A DNA stretch of 38,359 nt from a virus. The notes beneath the pieces are model-generated. The model was not told where the DNA came from and made no database searches. It saw only the letters and a list, made by a program, of their open reading frames with translations. The translations under genes and the position numbers were made by a program. The stretch lies in IMG/VR virus record IMGVR_UViG_3300031999_000091, positions 1 through 38,359 of that record; one strand, 5' to 3'. The stretch's first letter is position 1, and every line of letters starts with the position of its first letter. Below, in pieces: positions 8,290-15,831 of this stretch.

Positions 8290-8606
8290 CGACGCCGACA
8301 CCGTTCGTGTTCCTGCTGATCTGTCTCGCGGCGTTCCGCACTACCCGCATCGTCGGATGGGACACCGTGACCGACGTGTGGCGGCGCAGGCTCACGGGAC
8401 TCGGAGACTGGGGCGGCGGCGAGCTGCCTCCCGACTACAGGCGAGGCCTCGACTCTTTCCTCCACTGTCCGTACTGCCTCGGGTTCTGGATCTCGCTCGT
8501 GTGGTTCGCGTTCTACGAGATCGACCCGACTTCCGCCACGATCGTCGCTTGGCCGCTCGCCGTCTCCGCAGCAATCGGCATCATCGCCAAGCAATTCGAC
8601 CCGTAG
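8286..8606 (+). CDS. DUF1360-like small membrane protein (106 aa)
   Basis: The ATG overlaps the epimerase stop (ATGA). It has an N-terminal hydrophobic segment (FVFLLICLAAF) followed by RTTRIVGWDT. A central CPYCLGFWISLVWF combines a CxxC knuckle with the start of a second membrane segment, and a third hydrophobic stretch lies near 88-101. The C-x2-C-x-GFW pattern recalls DUF1360 proteins, found in phages and bacteria. The role is unknown. It is the last gene before the promoter at 8615. Confidence 0.65.
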   Translation: MTTPTPFVFLLICLAAFRTTRIVGWDTVTDVWRRRLTGLGDWGGGELPPDYRRGLDSFLHCPYCLGFWISLVWFAFYEIDPTSATIVAWPLAVSAAIGIIAKQFDP

Positions 8607-8614
8607 ATTGCCTG

Positions 8615-8643
8615 TTGACGCCGCTCAGAATCACCCTGATACT
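8615..8643 (+). promoter_or_regulatory. host-type promoter P1 (TTGACG-17-GATACT)
   Basis: The -35 is TTGACG (8615-8620) and the -10 is GATACT (8638-8643), with a 17-bp spacer. The leader shares CAGTCAGC (8648-8655) and GACTCCCAGGAGGAGAC (8665-8681, containing the ribosome site) with two other promoters at 14976 and 37596. Confidence 0.8.
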
Positions 8644-8684
8644 TAGGCAGTCAGCCAATCACAAGACTCCCAGGAGGAGACGAA

Positions 8685-9557
8685 ATGACAGTCATCACCC
8701 GCACCGACATTCACCGCCCGTCAGAGATGAACCCTGCCGAGTACACCGAGCTTGGTGTGTTCTACCAGGGGCCGAACGAGTACATCGGAGCTGCCTACGG
8801 CTCCCTGCACTCCGAGCTTTCCAGGGCCGAGCAGCCCTACACCCGCTGGACTGCTGGCAACTTCTCACGCAACAGCACGTGCGACCACTGCGGAGCTGCC
8901 TTCCACTACGGCGTCGTCTTCGCCCACACCCCGACGAACGAGACGGTGTCCGTCGGCTGGCAGTGCGCTCAGAACAGCCTCGGCGTTTCGTCCCGGTCGC
9001 AGCAGGCTCGCGACAGGGCCGTTCGCATCGCCGCCCGTCAGCGCGAGATCGACGAGGCAGTCGCCGAGTGTCCCGAGGACGTTCGGATGGCGCTGCAGGC
9101 GAATCGGGATTCGGCAACGCCTAACAGTTTCCTGAGTGACCTCTACTCGAAGCTGTACGTCAAGGGCTACAAGCTCTCCGACCGTCAGTGCGAGGCCGTC
9201 CTCCGCAGCATCACCCGCGACGCGGAATGGGCAGCTCGCAAGGCAGCCGAGGCGCTCGCCCTCGTCGATGCCCCTCCGCTCGTCGCTGGTCGTCAGGTCA
9301 TCGAGGGTGTCATCACTTCGGCGAAGGTCAAGTTCTCCCAGTACGGCGAGAGCCTCAAGATGGTCGTCCAGCTCGACTCAGGCAACAAGGTGTGGGGCAC
9401 GGTACCCGATTCGATTCAGGCGCACTTCGGCTACGGCACGGACGGCATGATCGGCTCGCGCGTCTCGATCGTCGCCGAGGTCACCGTCAGCGACAACGAC
9501 CTGCACTTCGGGTTCTACAAGAGGCCGAAGAACGGAGTGGTAATCGCCTCCGCATAA
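8685..9557 (+). CDS. zinc-binding protein with OB-like C-terminus
   Basis: The ATG follows a strong AGGAGGAG (8672-8679). The N-terminal half has a metal site: Cys66, Cys69 (CDHCG), His74 and Cys94 (VGWQCA). A helical middle (about 100-205) contains basic and acidic residues. The last 85 residues (VIEGVITSAKVKFSQYGESL, KMVVQLDSGNKVWG, RVSIVAEVTV) look like an OB fold. This suggests a nucleic-acid-binding protein, but this is inference and I recognise no named family. It is the sole gene of a promoter-gene-terminator cassette placed between the sugar genes and the portal. Confidence 0.7.
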   Translation: MTVITRTDIHRPSEMNPAEYTELGVFYQGPNEYIGAAYGSLHSELSRAEQPYTRWTAGNFSRNSTCDHCGAAFHYGVVFAHTPTNETVSVGWQCAQNSLGVSSRSQQARDRAVRIAARQREIDEAVAECPEDVRMALQANRDSATPNSFLSDLYSKLYVKGYKLSDRQCEAVLRSITRDAEWAARKAAEALALVDAPPLVAGRQVIEGVITSAKVKFSQYGESLKMVVQLDSGNKVWGTVPDSIQAHFGYGTDGMIGSRVSIVAEVTVSDNDLHFGFYKRPKNGVVIASA

Positions 9558-9589
9558 GTGTCCGTCCCGGTGAGGGATGGCTGACCGAC

Positions 9590-9612
9590 ACGGGCGCCCG
9601 ATGGGCGCCCGT
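9590..9612 (+). terminator. hairpin terminator, 10-bp stem
   Basis: ACGGGCGCCC (9590-9599) pairs perfectly with GGGCGCCCGT (9603-9612) around a 3-nt loop and is followed by TGTCGTTC. It closes the cassette transcribed from P1. Its 3' arm and what follows align without gaps to the terminator-promoter junction at 15691-15735. Confidence 0.8.
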
Positions 9613-9629
9613 TGTCGTTCTGCGCCGAT

Positions 9630-9649
9630 GCCGCCCTGCCGTCTATCCT
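9630..9649 (+). promoter_or_regulatory. late-type promoter, GCCGC-N9-TATCCT
   Basis: GCCGC at 9630 and TATCCT at 9644-9649 have the common 14-nt offset. It lies immediately after the terminator and upstream of the small Cys protein, portal and MuF-protease genes, so it probably drives that operon. The start at 9683 has a GAGAGGAA ribosome site (9672-9679). Confidence 0.65.
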
Positions 9650-9682
9650 AGAAACGGCAAGACCCCCGAGCGAGAGGAACCG

Positions 9683-9814
9683 ATGGGCTGCGGCTGTGGA
9701 GGATCGAACGTGGTGGCGCAACCCGTACCGGGAGCGCCCATGCCAGTCCGTCTGCCGGGAGAGATCCTTCCCGGCTCGACCTGGAATGGCCCGCAGCCGA
9801 AGAAGCCAAGCTAA
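9683..9814 (+). CDS. tiny Cys/Gly-start protein (43 aa)
   Basis: The ATG has a fair ribosome site. The sequence opens with MGCGCGGSNV and continues as a Pro-rich tail (VPGAPMPVRLPGEILPG). No domain can be assigned. Short proteins with a similar MGCGCG start lie next to the portal in other actinobacteriophages, as far as I recall; their role is unknown. It ends 3 nt before the portal GTG. Confidence 0.55.
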   Translation: MGCGCGGSNVVAQPVPGAPMPVRLPGEILPGSTWNGPQPKKPS

Positions 9815-9817
9815 CCA

Positions 9818-11737
9818 GTGGGCGTCATCTCATGGATGAACGGCTCCGGGTGGACGCAGAAGCCGTCCGGTAGCGTCCATTCGCCAGTCGGCCGCTCGAT
9901 CACCGCCGCTGGCGTGAAGATCGAAACGAAGAACGCAGCGTCGATGCGTCGGCTCATCCAGCCGTGGCAGGACAGGGCGCTCAGCTACTACGACCTCGTG
10001 GGAGAGTGCTGGTTTGCCTCCCAGTTCTACGGTCGGTCGCTCGCTCAGATCCGGCTGTTCGTCGGAACGATGGACGAAGAAGGACAGGTCGAGGAGGTCG
10101 AGGGGCCGAACGACGCGACGGCGCTGCTTGACCGTATCCGCGATCCCGGAGGAACCGGGCGCACGCATCTGCAGGCGTCGTACGGACGGCTCATGTTCAT
10201 CACCGGGGAGGGCTACCTGACCGTCACTCAGCCCGAGGGCGAGGAGGAACGCTGGGAGTTCCTGTCGTCGGACGAGCTGCGTGTCTCATCGAACAACGCG
10301 TACGTTCGGTACATCGCGCCGTCGCTCGCGGCCGTCGAGCTGCAGGGCGTCCCTGACGATCAGTACGTGCCTCTCGACGGGGATCAGGCTGCCGTCTACC
10401 GCCTGTGGCGCAAGCATCCTCGCTACTCGTCGCTCGCCGACGCTCCGATGCGGGCCGTCCTCGATCTGTTCGAGGAGCTGCTGCTGCTGCAGCTCGCAGT
10501 CCTGTCTCGCGTCAAGTCGCGGCTGTCTGCCGCAGGCCTGCTGATCATTCCCGAGGAGATCACGCTCGTCTCCCAGGACTCACAGACCGCTGACGAGGAC
10601 ATGACGGAAGACCCGCTGCTCAATCAGCTCATCGGTGCGGCGCAGGCCGCGATACAGGAGCCAGGGACAGCCGCCGCCGTCATTCCCGTCATCCTGCGGG
10701 CGCAAGGCGAATGGATCGAGAAGGTCAGGCATCTGCAGTTCTTTGATCCGGGTCAGGCCTACCCTGAAACGGGACTACGCATGGAGGTCATCAAGCGGAT
10801 CGCTATGGGCCTCGATCTTCCGCCCGAGATCCTGCTCGGCATGAGCGACGCGAACCACTGGACGTCATGGCAGATCGACGAGCAGACCGCGAAAGCCCAT
10901 ATCTTCCCGATCTGCCAGCAGTTCGTGGACGACCTCACTTCCGCCTACCTGCGGCCCGCTGCTCGCGACGAGGGGATCGACGGATGGGAGAACCTTGTTG
11001 TCGGCTACGACCCGGCTGCTCTGCTCGTCGCTCCCGACCGGGCGAAAGACGCGGCGACGATGTTCTCCCTCGGAGAGCTGTCGGGCGAATCGTTGCGCGA
11101 GGCAGGAGGGTTCTCGTCCGACGAAGACGAGCCGACCGAGGAGGAGCGGTGGAGGTACCTCGGCGCGAAGATCGGCGACGCGTCGCTCGCCATGTATGGC
11201 ATCCCGCGCCTCAACAGCCAGTCAGAGCTTGAAACCGCTCCCGGCGTGATCGACGCCGGAACAGAATCACCGGATAGCGGCACCCCCCCGTCCGCTCCGG
11301 TGAAGGGGCCTCCCCCGGCCATGCCAGAGGCGTCGCCAGTAGTGGCCGCGTCAGGGCCGCGCGATGACCTACTCGCGCGGGTACTGGGAGCCGCCGAGTT
11401 TGCCGTCATACGCAGTCGTTCGCTGGCCGGGGCGAGGCTCCGTACTTCCGCGAAGAAGATCCCCGAGTTCACGGCCATGATCGAGAAGCTGCCGAACGGC
11501 TCGGTCGCTGCTGCCCTCAACATTCAGAACGTACATGCCCTCGGACACTCCGAAGCGGGACTCGTGAAGGGAGCGTCGGCCGAGCTTGCCGACGTCCTGA
11601 CCATCATGGGGATAGACCCCGCGCTTGCCGACGCCATCGGCACTCAGGTCGAGCGTCACGCAGCGCAGACGCTCTACCTCGAGGTCGCACCGCCTTTGCC
11701 TGACGGCTTCGCAGCCATGCTGAACGGGAAGCCATGA
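9818..11737 (+). CDS. portal protein
   Basis: The 639-residue protein has a typical portal organisation. An N-terminal alpha/beta region carries LIQPWQDRALSYYDLVGECWF, and the central core carries YRLWRKHPRYSSLADAPMRAVL and SRVKSRLSAAGLLIIP. The clip/stem-like segment is QFFDPGQAYPETGLRMEVIKRIAMGLDLPPEILLGMSDANHWTSW, where the final part is the most diagnostic. A Pro/Ser-rich linker at about 480-525 precedes a helical C-terminal tail. The start is GTG 3 nt after the previous stop. It forms the 12-fold ring through which DNA enters and leaves the head. It overlaps the MuF-protease gene by 4 nt. Confidence 0.87.
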   Translation: MGVISWMNGSGWTQKPSGSVHSPVGRSITAAGVKIETKNAASMRRLIQPWQDRALSYYDLVGECWFASQFYGRSLAQIRLFVGTMDEEGQVEEVEGPNDATALLDRIRDPGGTGRTHLQASYGRLMFITGEGYLTVTQPEGEEERWEFLSSDELRVSSNNAYVRYIAPSLAAVELQGVPDDQYVPLDGDQAAVYRLWRKHPRYSSLADAPMRAVLDLFEELLLLQLAVLSRVKSRLSAAGLLIIPEEITLVSQDSQTADEDMTEDPLLNQLIGAAQAAIQEPGTAAAVIPVILRAQGEWIEKVRHLQFFDPGQAYPETGLRMEVIKRIAMGLDLPPEILLGMSDANHWTSWQIDEQTAKAHIFPICQQFVDDLTSAYLRPAARDEGIDGWENLVVGYDPAALLVAPDRAKDAATMFSLGELSGESLREAGGFSSDEDEPTEEERWRYLGAKIGDASLAMYGIPRLNSQSELETAPGVIDAGTESPDSGTPPSAPVKGPPPAMPEASPVVAASGPRDDLLARVLGAAEFAVIRSRSLAGARLRTSAKKIPEFTAMIEKLPNGSVAAALNIQNVHALGHSEAGLVKGASAELADVLTIMGIDPALADAIGTQVERHAAQTLYLEVAPPLPDGFAAMLNGKP

Positions 11738-14112
11738 ACGCCCGCACGCTCAATCGTAGGCTCAAGCGAGGGCGAGCGCTCGCGATGACGCACGAGGCAG
11801 ACCTGATGGTCGAGTACTCGCGTCTGCTTCGCCGGATGGCTCTCGACATCTCAGAGGCGTTCCGCCAGCAGGCGACGTCTCATCTGACTGCAGGAGCCAC
11901 ACCCACCGATCCGCCGTCGTGGACGCCGCCGCCCGAGGGCGACATCATGGGAGGCCCGTCCGCCAGAGCGGCAGCTTCCGTCCGTCCGATACAGACCAAG
12001 ATGCTGCAGGCGGCGGTGACGGGAGGGCTGGCAGGCGTCGCGTTCGACGTGACCGCGCCGATGAATCAGAGGCTACTTGACCAGCTCGGAAAGCGTGCCG
12101 AGGGGATCGAAGGAGGATTCAGGCAGGCGGTCGCAACGTCGATAGCGCAGTCGTTCGACGAAGGCCTTTCCATCCCTGACGCGGCGTCAGCACTCCTGAC
12201 GGCCACGGAGTCGATTACGGTGTCACAGGCGGTCATGCTTGCCCGCACCGACCTGATCGGCCTCGCGAACGGAGGCAGCTCCATCGCGGTAGACGCCGTG
12301 AACGCTTCGGCGGAAGAAGCGGGCGAGCCGATGTTCCTAACGAAGTCGTGGCTCGCGACGATGGACGACCGCACTCGAGAAACGCATGTCGAGGCCGACG
12401 GCCAGGAAGTGCCGATCGACGCGACATTCACGGTCGGAGAAGACCAGCTCGACTATCCCGGCGACCCGGAAGGATCGGACGCCGAGGTCATCAACTGCCG
12501 CTGCACCGTCCTGTACGACGAAGCACCGTCATCCGATTCGGCGGGTGGCGACGAGCTTGCCGCCTCTGCATCTAACCTGGGAGACACGATGATCGTCACA
12601 AGCGAAAGCACCTCGACCACGAACAATTCGCTGAGCGCCGGAAGCGTCACCATCACGATCGACGACGCCTCCGTTGAAACATCGATGGCCGCTGTGCCGA
12701 CCGCGTGGAAGGCCGTCCTCGCTCTCGAGGGAGTCCCAACGATCGACGGGCGGTACTTCCCGCTCGACTCCCTAACGTGGCGCGATCTCCCGCTGTCCCT
12801 GCTCGCTCAAACCGAAACGGCTCCCGGTCACGACGGAGCCGAGGTGTGCGGGCGCATCGACCGGATCTGGCGGGAGCAGACGGGAGACGACACCGCCTCG
12901 ATCATGGGCGAGGGCGAGTTCACCGGGGAGGAGGGATGCGAGGTCGCGGCGATGGTCGCCGACCTGTCCCTCACGGGCCTGTCCGTCGACGTTGCCGTAG
13001 GATCGACCGCCCTGCGTGATCCGTCCACGGGCGAGATCGTCAGCGAGGACAGCATCGACCTCATGGATCTACTGCTCGGCACGAACGCCTATCAGACCGT
13101 CATGTACGACGGCGTCATCGGAGCCGCGACCGTGTGCGCGTTCCCCGCGTTCGACGACGCGAAGATCGCGGTCGTCGCCACGGCAGGCCAGTGGAGTCAC
13201 GACGACCGCAGTCACCGGATGGTCGTGGTGATGACGAACTCGAAGATTCAACTGGTCGCCGAGGCTCTGTCGGCATCCGCCGCAGGCATGGCCCCGATGC
13301 ACCCTCCGGCCGACTGGTTCCAAGATCCTGCCCTCGACCGTCTGACCGCACTTACCGTCACTGATGAGGGCCGTATCGTCGGCCATCTCGCCGGATGGGA
13401 CACTTGTCATATCGGTTCGCCGGGAGGGCAGGGCACTTGCACCGTGGCTCCCGACTCGAAGTCGGACTACCGATACTTCCACCTGGGAGAGCTGACGACA
13501 GCCGAGGGCGACGACATCTCAGTCGGCAACATCACGCTTGACACCGGGCACGCCGGACTCGGCGCAAGCCGACGGTCGTCCCTGAATCACTACGACAATA
13601 CGGGCAGCGTCGTCGGCGACGTCCGTGTTGGCGAAGACGCCTTCGGAATATGGGTGGCAGGCGCAGCCCGACCGGAGGCGACACCGACCTCCATCCGCAA
13701 GCTGCGGTCGTCGTCGCTGTCGGGAGACTGGCGCACCATCGACGGGCATCTCGAGCTGATCGCCGCCCTGTGCGTCAACGTGCCGGGATTCCCGATCCCG
13801 CGAGCGCAAGCCGCGATCGCCGCTTCCGGCGTCACCGCGATCGTCGCCGCAGGAATCGTTGTCGCCGCGAGCGTCTGCCCCGAGTGCGGAGCCTCCGTCC
13901 CGATGGGCGCAGACGAATGCCCCGCGTGCGGCATGAAGATGAAGATGTCAGCGTTCGCCGCCGTGACCTGCTCGCACTGCGGAGCCGAGAACGTCGAAGG
14001 AGCCGAGGTGTGTGCCGACTGCGGCCAGAAGATGCCGGGAGCCGACGGCATGAGCTTCGCGATGATGGCTGACATGATGGGTGCGATGGCGGCGTTCGTC
14101 GGCATCGAATAA
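11734..14112 (+). CDS. MuF-like head protein fused to capsid maturation protease and two zinc ribbons
   Basis: The 792-residue protein has three parts. Residues 1-260 are a MuF (SPP1 gp7-like) module ending in the conserved pattern RETHVEADGQEVPIDATF and NCRC (254-257). Residues about 310-690 resemble the maturation protease of actinobacteriophages, including LEGVPTIDGRYFP, GEGEFTGEEG, DGRIVGHLAGWDTCHIG, and LSGDWRTIDGHLELIAALCVN. Residues 713-766 carry two tandem zinc ribbons with Cys pairs at 715/718, 729/732, 746/749 and 760/763. MuF proteins enter the head near the portal; the protease would trim the capsid N-terminus. The ATG overlaps the portal stop. Neither a catalytic residue nor a self-cleavage site can be fixed by eye. 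Confidence 0.85.
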   Translation: MNARTLNRRLKRGRALAMTHEADLMVEYSRLLRRMALDISEAFRQQATSHLTAGATPTDPPSWTPPPEGDIMGGPSARAAASVRPIQTKMLQAAVTGGLAGVAFDVTAPMNQRLLDQLGKRAEGIEGGFRQAVATSIAQSFDEGLSIPDAASALLTATESITVSQAVMLARTDLIGLANGGSSIAVDAVNASAEEAGEPMFLTKSWLATMDDRTRETHVEADGQEVPIDATFTVGEDQLDYPGDPEGSDAEVINCRCTVLYDEAPSSDSAGGDELAASASNLGDTMIVTSESTSTTNNSLSAGSVTITIDDASVETSMAAVPTAWKAVLALEGVPTIDGRYFPLDSLTWRDLPLSLLAQTETAPGHDGAEVCGRIDRIWREQTGDDTASIMGEGEFTGEEGCEVAAMVADLSLTGLSVDVAVGSTALRDPSTGEIVSEDSIDLMDLLLGTNAYQTVMYDGVIGAATVCAFPAFDDAKIAVVATAGQWSHDDRSHRMVVVMTNSKIQLVAEALSASAAGMAPMHPPADWFQDPALDRLTALTVTDEGRIVGHLAGWDTCHIGSPGGQGTCTVAPDSKSDYRYFHLGELTTAEGDDISVGNITLDTGHAGLGASRRSSLNHYDNTGSVVGDVRVGEDAFGIWVAGAARPEATPTSIRKLRSSSLSGDWRTIDGHLELIAALCVNVPGFPIPRAQAAIAASGVTAIVAAGIVVAASVCPECGASVPMGADECPACGMKMKMSAFAAVTCSHCGAENVEGAEVCADCGQKMPGADGMSFAMMADMMGAMAAFVGIE

Positions 14113-14297
14113 TGGCCGCGCACCTTCCGTTCGCTGCGCCGAGGGAAGTGAAGCTCGTCGGACGAGGGTGCGGGGTTATCGCCGTATGGCTGTGCCGGAA
14201 AGACGAGACGATCATCGTGTCACCCGAGCGGCTGTCGAAGATCGCCAAGATGCACAAGGTCGCGATCGAAGACCTGTGGTGGATCATCCCCGAGTGA
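14112..14297 (+). CDS. small hypothetical protein (61 aa)
   Basis: The ATG overlaps the MuF-protease stop (TAATG). The basic N-terminal part (PREVKLVGRGCGVIAVWLCRKDETIIV) is strand-rich, and the helical segment ERLSKIAKMHKVAIEDL has the look of a small winged or ribbon-like fold. The family is not recognised. Its stop overlaps the next GTG, so it is embedded in a coupled gene string and is likely real. Confidence 0.6.
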   Translation: MAAHLPFAAPREVKLVGRGCGVIAVWLCRKDETIIVSPERLSKIAKMHKVAIEDLWWIIPE

Positions 14298-14956
14298 AGC
14301 TCGGCGTCTCGGTTCAGCACCATCCTTCCCGCGCCTACCTTCTCGCGCGGCTGCTGCCTCGCCTCGGCACCGACTACCGAGTCGTCATCGACCCGATGGC
14401 GGCGCATCCGTTCCGGTCAGCTTGGCACGCCTACTTCGCGTGCCTCGAGTCTCTCGCGCTCGGCGACACGCATCTGCTCATCATTCAGGACGACGCGATC
14501 CCGTGCGACGGATATATCGACGCCCTGCACTCCGCCATCTCATCCCAGCCCGACCGTGTCATCGTGACCTGCGTCTGCGGCAACGCGAAACGCAACTGCC
14601 GCCGCATGTACCTCGCGTGCGACGCGGGCTACTCGTTCGCCGAGCTGGACGCGAACGAATGGTGTCCGACGGTAGCGACCTGCTACCCGGCCGAGGTCGT
14701 CTACCGCCTGCGTGACTGGCTTGCCCGTCGGACGATGCCCGAGTTCCAACAGGCCGACGACTCCGTGATCGGAGAGTTCCTTCTCTCATCCGGCATCGGT
14801 GCCCTGATGACCGTTCCTTCGCTCGTCGATCATCCCGACGACGCCGTGTCGCTCGTCGCGCCCGACGACACCCGCTACGGCCTCTCGCCCGAACGGTCGG
14901 CCTGCTGCTACATCGGCGACTGCGATCCGTCATCAATCGTGTGGAGAGCGGCTTGA
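14294..14956 (+). CDS. glycosyltransferase-like protein (220 aa)
   Basis: The GTG overlaps the previous TGA (GTGA). The N-terminus (KLGVSVQHHPSRAYLLARLL) resembles a GT-A nucleotide-binding half. The motif LLIIQDDAIPCDGYIDAL (Asp66, Asp67) looks like the acidic DxD-type motif in GT25/GT2-like enzymes. A second acidic patch, QQADDSVIGEFLL, could be catalytic. Multiple cysteines (50, 71 and others) are unusual for the set. The acceptor is unknown. It is the seventh sugar gene in the first half of the window and lies between the head genes. Confidence 0.65.
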   Translation: MKLGVSVQHHPSRAYLLARLLPRLGTDYRVVIDPMAAHPFRSAWHAYFACLESLALGDTHLLIIQDDAIPCDGYIDALHSAISSQPDRVIVTCVCGNAKRNCRRMYLACDAGYSFAELDANEWCPTVATCYPAEVVYRLRDWLARRTMPEFQQADDSVIGEFLLSSGIGALMTVPSLVDHPDDAVSLVAPDDTRYGLSPERSACCYIGDCDPSSIVWRAA

Positions 14957-14975
14957 AACAGCGGGAAATAGGGTG

Positions 14976-15004
14976 TTGACACTCTGACTGGGTGGACTGA
15001 TACT
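14976..15004 (+). promoter_or_regulatory. host-type promoter P2 (TTGACA-17-GATACT)
   Basis: TTGACA (14976-14981), a 17-bp spacer and GATACT (14999-15004). GCGGGAAAT upstream at 14961 is shared with P3. CAGTCAGC (15010-15017) and the 17-nt ribosome-site block (15025-15041) are shared with P1 and P3. Confidence 0.85.
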
Positions 15005-15045
15005 TAGTCCAGTCAGCCAGCCAAGACTCCCAGGAGGAGACAGAA

Positions 15046-15435
15046 ATGACATACGACGGAACCTACCACGTCAGCGCAGAGACTTCGTTCCAGGGTACCT
15101 GGGTTTCAGTCTCCGCCTACTTCGAGACTCACGCCGAGGCCGTCGAAGCCGCAGCAGCCTTCCCGAAGTCATGCAAGGTCAAGGCCTTTGCCTGCACCGT
15201 CGCTACCGAGACAGGCGTCGTCAAAGGGTCAGTCAGGTCGAACGCGAAGCTCAGCGCGAACGCCGTCAATCACGGCGTCAACGAGTCGGGCGTCAAGCGG
15301 ATGAATCGCACGATCGACTTCATCCTCGACGGCGAGTACGACATCTCGTTCGACATGAAGTACAGCAATAGCCTCTCCGAGGGCGAGATCCTCGACTGGC
15401 TCACCCCGACATTCGACACGGCAGAGGAGGCATGA
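15046..15435 (+). CDS. unrecognised protein (129 aa)
   Basis: The ATG follows AGGAGGAG (15032-15039). The N-terminal third is strand-rich (YHVSAETSFQGTWVSVSAYFETHAEA), consistent with a small alpha/beta fold such as a beta-sheet with one long helix. The C-terminus is acidic. I recognise no domain. It is the first gene of the P2 cassette and overlaps the next ATG by 4 nt. Confidence 0.65.
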   Translation: MTYDGTYHVSAETSFQGTWVSVSAYFETHAEAVEAAAAFPKSCKVKAFACTVATETGVVKGSVRSNAKLSANAVNHGVNESGVKRMNRTIDFILDGEYDISFDMKYSNSLSEGEILDWLTPTFDTAEEA

Positions 15436-15650
15436 TGACCGCTCAGCAGACGTTCGACGCAGCTTCGATCAGATACCGCAAGGCTTACGAGTCGGCACGA
15501 CGGGCAGCGAACGCCGCCGAAACCGACGCGCAGTATCAGGCGGCACTCGACAGACTCCACCGGGCGAACGAAGCCTACGACGCGGCCCGCCTCAAGTTCC
15601 ATGCCGCGCGGTCAGCGAACGCCTCATTCGGTTTCGGCCTGATCCGGTAA
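15432..15650 (+). CDS. small coiled-coil-like protein (72 aa)
   Basis: The ATG overlaps the previous stop (ATGATG). Nearly the entire protein is Ala-, Arg- and Glu-rich helix (residues 5-62), with heptad-like spacing (YRKAYESARRAANAAE), and it ends in a short aromatic tail (FGFGLIR). The function is unknown. It is the second and last gene of the P2 cassette, closed by the terminator at 15676. Confidence 0.6.
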   Translation: MMTAQQTFDAASIRYRKAYESARRAANAAETDAQYQAALDRLHRANEAYDAARLKFHAARSANASFGFGLIR

Positions 15651-15675
15651 AGCCACCATCCACAATCAACATCAG

Positions 15676-15697
15676 AGGGCGTCCGCGAGGGCGCCCT
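15676..15697 (+). terminator. hairpin terminator
   Basis: AGGGCG (15676-15681) pairs with CGCCCT (15692-15697) around a 10-nt loop, followed by TTG. It closes the P2 cassette. The distance to the following TACCGT box is the same as at the 9590 terminator. Confidence 0.65.
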
Positions 15698-15715
15698 TTG
15701 TCGTGCTGCGAACCT

Positions 15716-15735
15716 GCCGCGTCAACCGATACCGT
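15716..15735 (+). promoter_or_regulatory. late-type promoter, GCCGC-N9-TACCGT, for the capsid operon
   Basis: GCCGC at 15716-15720 is exactly 14 nt upstream of TACCGT (15730-15735). A leader of about 90 nt precedes the capsid gene, whose ribosome site is AAGGAG (15820-15825). The remaining leader shows no other obvious element. Confidence 0.6.
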
Positions 15736-15831
15736 AGGAACAGCTCCGTGTTCGCATAGCGAGACGGATGCAGGCGAGATCCATAGGCTCCCGCCGCCAG
15801 AAGAACACTCAACCCTGGCAAGGAGCCTGAC

